Under the pieces are notes generated by a model. It was not told where the DNA came from. It made no database searches and saw nothing but the letters and a program-made list of their open reading frames with translations. From NCBI GenBank assembly GCA_012845835.1, contig JABAKD010000002.1, positions 23,093,518-23,157,517 of the forward strand: DNA of 64,000 bases, written 5' to 3'. Positions 11,831-22,014 of the stretch are shown here, one piece after another; the first letter of the stretch is position 1, and each line of letters starts with the position of its first letter. A program made the position numbers and the translations under genes. The stretch comes from Undaria pinnatifida. Lineage: Eukaryota > Sar > Phaeophyceae > Laminariales > Alariaceae.

Positions 11831-13341
11831 TATATTAGTTTGCAGTGGTTGGGGGGGGTGGCCTGTTGTGCATATTCGCAAAACGTATTAATGTACGACG
11901 AGAAAACTGCTTCGGGGGGATAAAAACGAAGTTGCGAGGGTCGTTTGGGAATTTCAACGTTCCCCCTCGCGGCTTTTGTCAAGTATTGTTAAATGCATAT
12001 TTATCTCTGGAGATAGACATGCAACAACCAACCTTGACAACTATGGGTTGTAGTGGTATCATAATACACTTATAATACCGTTACTGTTCATAGTTTGACT
12101 ATGGGTGTATTCATTATTTTGCTACACTGTGTGGGTTGAAATAGAAATACTTCGCGAGGCTAGGGTTGAAGCCTTGAAATAAAAGTTTATAAGAAGGTTT
12201 TGTATGTTTGATTAGCCTGCTTATTGAATACTTTGGTGTGGACGAAGTAGTGGGAGGTTTAACGCGACAGATATTGCAGTATTATATGATACTTTTCATG
12301 TGTTTAAACCTGTGGCATGTATTGGGGCGGAGAAAAGGAGTTTAAACCTGTGGCATAGTTATGTTTAATCGGCTAGGAAGGGAGGGAGGGGCGCGGGGGA
12401 GGGGGGTAAATCCGGTGCTTTGTCTGTTGTCTATCTGCTGGGTCCGAATTTCCTACCATTGGACGGCTACATTAGCCTTTCGTAGCAATGTTATTGGCGC
12501 GGCACAACACGTGAATCACAGTACTACATACTGTATAATTTGTTTGTGATGGAGCGCTCTTCTTATGATGTTGCCATATTCAATCCCCATCATTTTTTCG
12601 TTTCCGCTTTTTGACGCCGCGGGATGTGGTGCTTTAGGGAGCGGTCGTTCTCGTAGAGGACTCTAGGCTCCCGGTTCTGTGTTTTGAAATTGCCGAACGT
12701 CAATCATTATGAAGAGCCATTGTCGATGGCAGGTCTCATAGACCGGGCGTTTGTTAGCGCGTCCTCATGGTTGGCATGTGTGATCGGAGATTGACGGTAT
12801 CTACGTACCCTGTCCTCCACAGCAGTAGTCTTATTCCGTTTTTTTGCCGGCCTAGTAGACCGGACGCGTATTTTTTCTTGTTGTTTATTTTCGCCGTGAT
12901 GTGTTGTAGCTGGCCTTACCTCGCCACACTCCCCTGCTGACGAGTCCACGTAACGTATTACGTACGTATTATTCTACTCCATCCAGAGGTGACTGGAGCC
13001 TGTGTCCTGTGACCACGGACTTGAATATGCGAGTTAATGTGAGAACACAACAACAACCTTTGTTTTGTTTTTTTCCCTCTCTCTCCATGTATTTTTTCTC
13101 TCTTGTGCTCTTTGAGATTCGCGTTTTACGTACGGAGTAAAATATTAGAGTCGTGTTTTTCACTTTAAAACAGACATTTTCACTCACATCGACCACGAAG
13201 TGATCCAGGGCCCGCGTGCGGGTGCACGACATACGACGCGCGTGCTACATACAATAGAGGCGGCACTTTTCGTCAGAATATTTTTTCTGGATGACGGGGG
13301 AAATAGGGTCATTTTTTGGCATGATTCTCGTTGTGTACCTC

Positions 13342-13455
13342 GGCCATGTGGGATTTTTCATCCGGTGTACGGTAGTAGTAGCAGTTTTAATTTTGTCCAA
13401 ATCAGTTTTTGGGAGAGGTGTCTTGAGCTCCGAAATTTAGGAACACACCTCAGAA
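13342..13455 (+). repeat. Interspersed repeat R7, fragment
   Basis: Landmarks: GATTTTTCATCC, GTAGCAGTTTTAATTTTG, AAATCAGTTTTTGGGAGAGG and TGTCTTGAGCTCC. Plus-strand relative at 28296-28385; inverted relatives at 57570-57690 and 58830-58955. Confidence 0.65.
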
Positions 13456-13761
13456 AAAAAAAGTGGTGCAAAACTCTTGTCATCGAGGCGCCACGCGTCG
13501 TACTTGCTCTGGCTATTCTTCTCTTTCGGGGCTTCCGATCGGACGGGGTAGTAAGGGATGTATCTCCGAACTGCGACGTAAGGAGCTGTGCCTCAACGCG
13601 CACAGCATGATGCCACTTACTACTCTTGTGTTGCACTGACTGCTGCACGCTCTTTCTATTCATAATTTAGTAGCTCTTTTACTTGATTTTTAAGTTTGAT
13701 AGCATTTGCGCTGTACTAAATAGTAGTAGGAGCGAAACCTTTCTTTTCCTTTTCTCGCACA

Positions 13762-14060
13762 CATCTACTTTCCAGCTTCTGGACAAACCGTGGTCACAGG
13801 TAGGTGTCGTCCCTTCTTCCCCCCGGTTCTTGTCTTCAATCTTCATCGCGCATATCGGGTTCGGCAATCCCACGGCTCGTCGATTTTTCAACGAGTGTTG
13901 CTAACTCACGCTCTCGCGTTTTCCGCAAGTCAATTTGTGCACAAGAAAAAGTCCCGACGAATTTATTCGAGTGTGCACTCGGGGGGACTCGAACTCACGA
14001 AACTGATATATACCAGGCTCGACGATAACCTGATACGCCACTGGGGCGACCGGCTAATAT
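13762..14060 (-). repeat. SINE-like repeat R2 with tRNA-like head, copy 1
   Basis: Read on the minus strand, the element opens with a degenerate tRNA-like segment (about 14060-13975): a box-A-like TGGCGTATCAGG and a box-B-like GAGTTCGAGTCCC at tRNA-like spacing. It is followed by a unique body through TTGACTTGCGGAAAA, a pyrimidine/purine tract and CTGTGACCACGGTTTG. The second full copy at 49318-49585 has the same order. Pol III origin is inferred from the boxes; the anticodon arm is not convincing, so it is not called a tRNA gene. Confidence 0.6.
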
Positions 14061-14696
14061 TACATACTAGCTCAACGCATGAAGGAGACGAACTTGGTTG
14101 CTAAACCGAGAACCCCCCCCCCCTCCCGGGTCTTTTCGTCTGCACGTATTAAGTGCGTACAGCGTCGTGTGCATTGGAAGTCGGAAACGCCCTGCCGTAG
14201 AAAGATATACCTGCTCGACGTCGTAAGAAAAACCACATAGTCTGCACGCTCATACAACATATTGTAGTTCGTCAACACGTGCAGTTCTCACATTAACAAT
14301 CGAGTCCGTCGTCACAGGACAGGCTCCAGTCACTTTGGGGCTGAGGAATACCGCAGGCAAATACACTAGCAAACCAAAAGTGGCACACGCATAATATTTT
14401 ACAGCTGAGGCAATCAATTCAAGCACCCGCCAAAAAAAATACTTCGTATAAACAAATAAAATAAGGAATCAGCCTACGTACGCGTGCCAGGCTGACCATG
14501 CCTGATGTACGGCAACAAACAAAGGCTGTTCGAGCCTGCCAGCTGTTCAAAACGACCAAATCACCACCCACCACCGCTCGCTGTGTTGGACCACCCATGC
14601 ATCCACGTGATTGGAACGCTGCCAGCTGCCAGATAGGAATGGCAAATCTCAAACGGTTGACGAAATGTATTCGATCCGATAGATATACCTCTTGCG

Positions 14697-15497
14697 GAAG
14701 GCCGGTACTAATGGAAAGCCGATAGTTTGACCAAAAAGTTTCGAAACTTGTTTGCTGATACATGACCAGCATTGTCGCTATGGGGAAAAACGATTAAAAT
14801 AATGTTCTGGCTCTTTTGTTGTCATGCGACCCAATTGGTCAATTTTCATCAAGCCTCGATCAATAATGCCCACCAAACACGATTGACTTTCGATCTCGAG
14901 ATAGGGACAACCCACGACCACTGCTCTTTGTTCCGGACAAGGTCACATGACTGTACGTGACAGCGCTGAAGAGTAAATGTTGATCCATGCCCTAGGACGT
15001 GAGAGATTGCTTGTGTTGTCGTGTGGTATTCCGTCCAATCCGCTTGAAATTCCATGTTTCGCCCGTTGAGAGACGCTAGAGTTGTTGTCTCAGTTTTCTA
15101 CGCACCAGCCGCCAAAATGTATTTTTAACAGAAGCCTGATCGGCGTTCGCCACACATCACCGACCACAAAGCGAGCACTGTACACCGAGCGAGGGTCGGG
15201 GCCCCTAACGAGCACGCCACGTTCAGATTTCACGATGCTGTCGTTGATTTCGTCGAACGAAGTGTGTGGAGCACACGAAATCATGCCGTGTCCAATCCAA
15301 GACCTGCTTGACAATTTCTCACGCAGATGTTGGAAAAGATCGCCGCGAGAAGTCGATTTTTATCGGAGAACTGGAAAGTCCCAAAAAACAATTCTACAAA
15401 ATTGGGCCCTAGGCGAGCGTTCCGGCAAAGTTTGGCTGGGATCTTCGATAATGTAACATTTAAAAAAAACTATTGGCGTTCCATTAGCACCGGCCGA
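14697..15497. mobile_element. Segment bounded by about 32-bp terminal inverted repeats (MITE-like)
   Basis: The left end has GCCGGTACTAATGGAAAG then CCGATAGTTT; the right end carries the reverse complement, AAACTATTGGCGTTCCAT then TAGCACCGGC, with about four mismatches. The interior (740 bp) has short frames only and no transposase, so a non-autonomous DNA element is likely. GAAG adjoins both ends but is too short to be a secure target duplication. Confidence 0.55.
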
Positions 15498-15784
15498 AGA
15501 AGACGTGCGTGTGACACGCATGATACGTACAACGCAAACCAGAACGAGCCCGACCACCGTACACTATCAATCGCATACGTAGTGCCGCCCCTACACACTA
15601 CTCCGCAATATTTAAAATCAAAAAGCCTCTCGATCGCGCAAAACAGCACAAACGCACTGCTATTAAATGTAGAGCTGTAGCCTCTACCGTACCGAAGCAC
15701 TTGGGCGTTCAACTGGAGTATACCACAGGATTCCACACCCTACGAATGTTCCATTTACTGCCGCAGTGACTACCGGACTGCCCT

Positions 15785-18700
15785 CTATCTGTAGGACGCG
15801 CACACCGCTTGCATGTTGTTCAGCGATCCTAGCTGCTCGTCTCCCGGTGCCAGGCACAATTCCAGCGACACCCTCGCTTTCTGACAAGCCGCCATGCACC
15901 GCTCCGCCCAGCCCGCGTTGAAGCACACCTCCGCTAGTTTAAGATACTCAAAGCCCAACTCGCGGTCCTCGAGCGCGAAATTATTCGCCAACACATCGAT
16001 CGCGCGCGTGAGCGCCTCAGCAGCACCGGCAAAGTTGCCGTCCACGGCGAGGAGCCTGGCGTGCGTATCGTGCGCGATACTTCTCCGCCTCGCTCGGCAC
16101 GACAAGCGGCGATCGCGCCAGCTAGCGCACCTATGAACGAGCGCCGCGGCTACAGCCGTCGCCGACACTACTACCTCGGCCGACGACTCGGAGGCGTTGG
16201 GGGAGACACGTCCTGGCGCCGGCCTGCTGCTGCTGCTTTTAGTGTTCCTGTGTTGATGATGACGAGATAATTCCTTCTGGTCGCTTTGACCCTCCGAATA
16301 AGCGACCGCAGCCGTCGCCTCCTCCCACAGACGGTGGTCCTCTCCATCCTCAGTGAGCAGCTCGTCAACTAAAGCGGGCGGCACAACAGCCCCGCAACAA
16401 TCGCACCACAGCGCTCTCTGTGACGACGAGGAGACCGGCGCAACAGCAGCTCTAGCAAATGCGTCGATTTCCTCATGAATCTGACCATGGAGGCGTGTTT
16501 TTTGTGGCGGGGGGGGTATTCCTAAGAGCAATGTGCCAGGGCAGTCGCTCTCCATGCACGCGAACTCAGTCATTGTGGAACGGGCCGCGGCTCCATCGTG
16601 TGGGCTGGTTCTCTCGTTGCTTCGGTGGAAGTTGTTCATCTCTGGGCTGCACGCCGAGCAGTTGCACGTGAAAAAGTATGTCTTCTGCAACACAGCCCGG
16701 CGCTCGTAAGCCGACGCCACCTGCAGGAAGGTTCGGGCAAAGGAAAAACAAAAAAGAGTAAGGCCTGGGATGATACCGGCGACTGATAGAGCTTGAAACG
16801 GCGACCAAGGCACCCACGGGGGAAAACCTGCAGGAGCGACCGTACGCCAACCCGCGCTGCAACCCAAGTGGTGTCGAGTTACTCATCGATCCGATAAATC
16901 GACACCCGGTTTCCCATCAGTCATCCTCCAGATGACCGCGACGAGACCACCCCCGGCTAAGATGAAGTTGAAGCGAATAAAAAAGGGGGAAATGCGGAAG
17001 ACAGGGTCCGACATACCTATTGTAGATCGTGCAGCTCGTGCCGTAGTTGCTGAAGCTACGGCTCTGCATAACGCGGGCGCATTAGAAATCGGAACCGGAA
17101 GCAAGCGTTCTAGGCAGAAAGTGTAACGATTTAAGCACCAGCGGGGAAAACACGACTAACCTAAAGCACCCTCCCAGCACCCAGGTCATGCATCATATGA
17201 GTACCCCCCCCCCAGTAACCCCTCTTAATATATATAATAGTTGGCCTCGGTTGGCACCGACGCTGTAAAACATTATTTGTATATTGGGGTTGGCGTTGGT
17301 TGGCAACGACGCTGTAAAATATGCCAATCACTGCGTGAGCTAGACAACCAGCGGGGTACCGTTTTCTTTTTTTCTCTTTTTTTTTTGCGGTCACCATGAC
17401 GGTTGTCTATTAATAGTTAGATAGATCATATTTTGCGGGGTGGAGAACCCTAACTCCACACATGGGGAATTTTCGCATCACGTAGTGTGAATGAATATGG
17501 TGAGGCACCCACGACGCAGTTACATAGCTATACCCATTGCTGTCTCTGGAGTGGCCTCACCACAAAACCAAGTAACTCATTGGCGCTGTCATCCATAAGC
17601 AAAAAAGTAGGCACAAGGTGCCGAAGTCCGTCTTACGAGCGGTTCTTGGATGGATGCAGTTCACCCTTCATGCGACTCGCCGAACACCTCACGGCGCTTC
17701 GCGCTTGTGCAAGCAATGTCTGCCTGGTTGGTGAAAACCCGATGTGCTCCGTCCCGGCATAGAAGGGATGCAAGGGTCTACGGCCATACGACTACGGCCA
17801 TGCACAAACTGAGTACACCCCCCCCCAGTAACGTCATTCGAGGAATAGCGACCGCAAACGCTACGCCACCCTTGCGTAAGAATGCCTCAGGGCAGCAAAC
17901 GCATCGCTTGGCCTTACCTTCGATGCCAACGGTCCGTACGAGATAGTGACAGGCTCCCCTTTTTTTATAGGTCGTGTCGCCACCACACGCAATTCCTTTC
18001 CGTTGAATGTCACCAAGGCGTTGGGGGCGCAGGAATGATTGAACATTGCCGTTTCGAGGAAAAGACCGACACCCAGTTTGGTGTGGGTCATCGACCGCAT
18101 GTTACCAACCGTTGCCTCGGAGCAGCGGAGAGTCGATATGTCGAAGGCGTTCGTGTCGATCTGCTGTATACATACGTACAAGAACGAGGGAGTCAAGGAA
18201 TCGCCACGTCGTTTTCGAAACCCCGGTGGTACGTTTCGGTCTTGCCAGGATAATTCGAGGGCTACCGCTCGCCAGCGACTAGAAACGGGTTGTCATCGGC
18301 GTCATTTTTGTTAAACCGACTGCGATAGTTTCAAGGTGAGGCGTGACGGAAACGCTGCCAACTATTCCGCGGAGAGCGCTCTAGCAGTTTTGAACGTCAA
18401 ACAAAGCTCTGACACTCTTGCCGCAGAGCCTTCTAGTCACCTTGAACAATGATGTGACCACCTCCGCTGCAAGCGCTCCGCAACCTCCACGACCTGAATG
18501 GAGCTTCCGCTCCCCCGCACCAACGCTCTCAGCATCAACACCCGGGCAGCCACCGCTGGCAAGAACTGCGGCAATTGCCGCTTCGGTCTCCATTACATTA
18601 CGTTCCCACGGAGGCCGCAAGATGTATTGCTCTTCAAGGTCGGCCAGGTTTATCGAAGGCGTGGCATCGCGGACTGTCGTGGACGAAACGTTAGATCCAT

Positions 18701-19928
18701 CGCCAGTCACGACAGAGGCGGCTGCGTCGTCACCCCCCAGTAGCTCGTCTTGCTTCGCTCGTCGCAAAGCACGCAGCGCCGCTTGACACGTGGGGGAGAT
18801 GGCGGAGATGGCTGGTTCAAGCGGGGCTCCGGACGCATCGACGCATTCGCTGCCGTGCCACGTCCGGCAAGCATATATCGCACACGCAATGCTGCAGAAG
18901 GCCACCGAGCCGCAGTCGGGGCAAAGAGTCGCGGCACCCGCCACCTGTGGTCCGGACATATGTGATGAAACAGGGACTCAAGATGAGGAATTCAGATGCT
19001 GTGGGACAGCAGTATCGCCATTACATATCATAGAACAACCATTCGATCTGCAGAGTTACTATGTTAGGGCCAGGTCTGATGGCTGTTGTGCAATAAGCCA
19101 TGTATTCCAAGTTCCGAGCGGCCGATCCTGCTACCATTCTCCTGGCGAAACAATCACGGTTCGAAGGTCTTATTTCCCGACCCAAAACAGCTCAAACAGA
19201 GTCGGGTCGTGCAATACTGTCAGTTTTCTACACGCATGAACAACGAGAATATACGAATACTCGTACGCAACAGTCACCTTTGAGCTTGGTACATTCAATA
19301 CGAACGCTCCTCATAAAAAATGAATCATGGCCAACACATCATGCGCACACCACCCGCACGAGTGCAGCATCGGGGAGTGGGTTATTCGCTTCGGCATTGC
19401 AACTTGAGCCGTGTTCTAGCATCGCAGGCCGTAACACACCTCACGTAGGCACTCCGCGCAGGTGTTCCTAGCGAATTCAGGCTGCAGGCTCCACGCGTAT
19501 GGGCGTTCTATCAAAAGCACGGTGCGCGCGGGTATCGCCGCGGCGCCGGCCACGAGATGCCTCCCTTGACCCTCCGCGGACACCAACGACAGTAAGCCGC
19601 TTCGAAAGATGGTCAGCACGTCATTCGACGTGTCACCGCTGCCGCCGCTGCTGCTGCTGCCGTCGCCGCTGCTGTTGTCATTCTTATTTTTATCGGCAGT
19701 CGCCGCGCCCGTCGCGTCTTTGCGCGATCGGCGACGACCATTGCTAGTGGCAGCGGCATACTTGGCATCGGCGTTGCCTGAAGGCGACGTCCACCGGACG
19801 AGGACCGGGCGGTGCTTCGAAAGCGACCAGGCCTTCCTCTCCGCGTTCTCACGCGTGGCCGTTCGACATTTCATGTGCGCCTCGTAGTCGTCCTTTTGTG
19901 CTGTTTGTTCTGCCAGGTGCGATACCAC
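15785..19928 (-). CDS. SMYD-like lysine methyltransferase (MYND-SET-TPR)
   Basis: Four exons on the minus strand: 19928-19440, 18944-18441, 18163-17918 and 16720-15785, all joined in phase 0 by GT-AG introns (donors GAG|GTGTGT, AAG|GTGACT, AAG|GTAAGG; acceptors CACAG, ATACAG, CTGCAG). About 724 codons counted from 19928. The N-terminal SET half-domain (EGQGRHLVAG...) is followed by a MYND zinc finger split by intron 1: Cys157, Cys160 | Cys171, Cys174, Cys180, Cys184, His193, Cys197, which fits the family spacing. After a low-complexity insert come the catalytic NHSC motif (residues 373-376), an ISYG motif near 407 and the post-SET Cys432-x-Cys434-x2-Cys437. The last 90 residues look like TPR helices. 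Family members transfer methyl groups from S-adenosylmethionine to lysines of histones or other proteins; the substrate here is unknown. The first in-frame ATG is at 19874; the frame is open to 19928, so either translation starts there or a 5' exon is missing. Intron 3 contains a copy of repeat R4. Divergent from the lipid synthase gene at 22015. Confidence 0.85.
17160..17830 (+). repeat. Interspersed repeat R4, copy in SMYD intron 3
   Basis: Contains two tandem GGCACCGACGCTGTAAAA-like blocks, a TCACGTAGTGTGAATGAATATGG block, then CATGCGACTCGCCGAACACC, GTCTGCCTGGTTGGTGAAAA and GTCTACGGCCATACGACTAC. Further copies: 32268-32850 (same strand), 35640-35960 (inverted), 58258-58455 (3' part). On the minus strand TGGCCGTAGTCG resembles a pol III A box. 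The copy lies antisense within an intron. Confidence 0.75.
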
Positions 19929-22014
19929 GGGCGACGGCGGAAGCGGGGTCGCACGGAAAGAACTTCATATTTTTAAAGCGGTTTCGGCAGGGCACACTAT
20001 TAATAATACAATTGCTACAACACGTCTATACGCATCATTCATGCGTGATGATTTATGTACCATGTCCTATTAATAACGGCGGTGGCTTGCAAAAATAGGT
20101 AACATCAACCACCGGCGCTCGCAGTCAACTTCAATTAATACTAATGGCTAGAGCTTTAACAGGTACCTGGTAGGTAACATCAACAGCAACACCACCAGTA
20201 TGATAATCATAGTAACAGAAACACAACATCATACAGCAGAGACAACACGTGGGTACAAACAAGTCTGGGATACAGGAGTCCAAGGTTGCAACGGGAAATG
20301 GAAACATGCCGCAGAGTGAAGTCAAGAGTTACAGCAGCGTCTGGGACACAGCAGCCCAAGGTTGCAATGGGAAACGGAAACATGCTGCAGAATGCAGGAC
20401 CCAGTCTATAGTCTATATATTTATGCTGCAGAACTCTGCACTGCAGAGTGAAGTCATTAGTGACAGCAAGACAGAAGCGTCAAGAGTGCACGTGCAAGAG
20501 TCGTCGAACTCACGGCTGACGTCCTTAAATTTTTGTATAAAAAAGAGTGGTAGCAGCACTAGGTACGATGTTACCCAGTGCTTGCATCGTGATCGACGCG
20601 TCTGCAAGCTAAGCAAAGAGTGCTTCGCCTCCTTCTCTGCCAAGCGCCTATTTATTATAGTCTACAAGACACCATCAGGCACCAGACAAGGGGCGCCCGT
20701 ACACTGGGTATTGGATGCACGGTACCCCGGCACACCGGTGCAGCACCAGTGCATGTCGTTGAACAGACGATAACTTGCTGCGTACAAGTACCAGGTATGA
20801 ACTCATTGTATCAACCTTCTTGTTGTTGGATCACTACTTGTAATAATTAATCCTATTCCTTTTCTGCAACATACCAGAGCGCAACCCACCCCTTCTTGAC
20901 TGGTCATCATGTTCGTGAGACGCCACAGAAACTAGCAGATTCGCCAACACACTTGTCGATATTCCAGCCATGGAGATTTCTCGCTATAGCGAGCCAGAGA
21001 GCGGCACTCATATGCCCCCTGTACCACGCACGAGCAACAGGTCGTAGCAAGCGAGCTAGCAGCTAGCAACCAGACTTCGACAAGGGTTTCAACACGTTGG
21101 AACGGCTTTAGGTTTGGGGGATGATAATGGCAGCCAGAGAAAGAGGTGGGGAGTGGGAAGTGGGAGAGGCAATTTTCAATTTTTCACATTTTTTTTTTTG
21201 TTCGAAAAGCGTGGCAGAGGGTTGGCTCTGCACGCGGGTCCCAGTGCCCTGTGAAAATACGAAAATAGACAGCAGCAAGCAGCGTACGTAGTACAAAGAA
21301 TGTTGTCGAATCTAAACAACTGGCTGGCGGTTTTGTCGGCGTATTTGACAGACAAAACGATACTATTATAACTACTACCGCCATACATCTCGGATAATAA
21401 TGTTACTACAACAGTGTTGTGCAGCACTCCTAGTAGTAGTAGTCTGCAACGCGCATACTACGCGAAGAATGATCTTCAGTTTTAAGGGTAAAATACTTTC
21501 TTTACGCAATAAATCGAGGGCTCCCCCCTGTACTCGGCTCTACAATAAGAATGATCATCATGTTACCTTTAGTCTAGATCTGTGCGTATGTATGTTCGTT
21601 AAGAGGACAAATGTCTTGGAATTAGAGTTGGAAAAATCTTGCAGTGGTGAGAAAAGGAATAATGAGTCACACTTCACGCCTTGCCTACACAAATAACACA
21701 ACAGATAATAAGCACAGTTCTCGGGGACTCAGAGCAAAGAAGCGTTGCATGAATAATCCCTGACTCGGGCTGGTGCTTTACTCGCTTCAACTTGCTTAGC
21801 GTGCGCGTCGCCGAGTCCATCGTCCATTTACTTATAATTTTTTTTTCGCATGGGTAGGACCCGCAGCCCCGGGCAGAAACGCCGTGAAAATAATACGAAA
21901 TATTTTCCTCAATTTTTATTTCTTTTTTTGCGCCGCTATTAAAAAGTTGCCGAGAGCCCTTCTGGTCCAGCCCCCTGTGCTTTCTGCCCGTTGCGCGTCG
22001 CTTGCGTTGCTTCC
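19929..22014. other. Intergenic space between divergent genes
   Basis: Should contain the promoters of the SMYD-like gene (leftward) and the lipid synthase gene (rightward); no TATA or other element can be assigned with confidence. It includes a tandem duplication of about 70 bp (20258-20400, repeated block CCAAGGTTGCAAYGGGAAA) and two TACCWGGTA motifs (20164, 20789). A 174-codon plus-strand frame at 20249-20773 spans this duplication and lacks recognisable motifs. Confidence 0.5.

Larger units (their letters stand above)
3371..15784. other. Repeat-dominated intergenic region
   Basis: Twelve kilobases without a recognisable conserved exon. Individually listed pieces are fragments of R5, R7 and R2, two long R1 copies, several tandem arrays and an inverted-repeat-bounded segment. 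The remaining spaces (for example 7560-8080, 8340-8690, 10820-11430, 11840-13310) hold only short frames without motifs; I see nothing identifiable there. Confidence 0.6.

Noticed and set aside
17770-17800. 5S rRNA gene start (GTCTACGGCCATAC)
   Set aside because: Only about 14 bases agree; the rest of 5S does not follow in any copy.
20249-20773. 174-codon plus-strand frame
   Set aside because: Its first third is a tandem duplication and the remainder shows no family motif; no evidence beyond openness.
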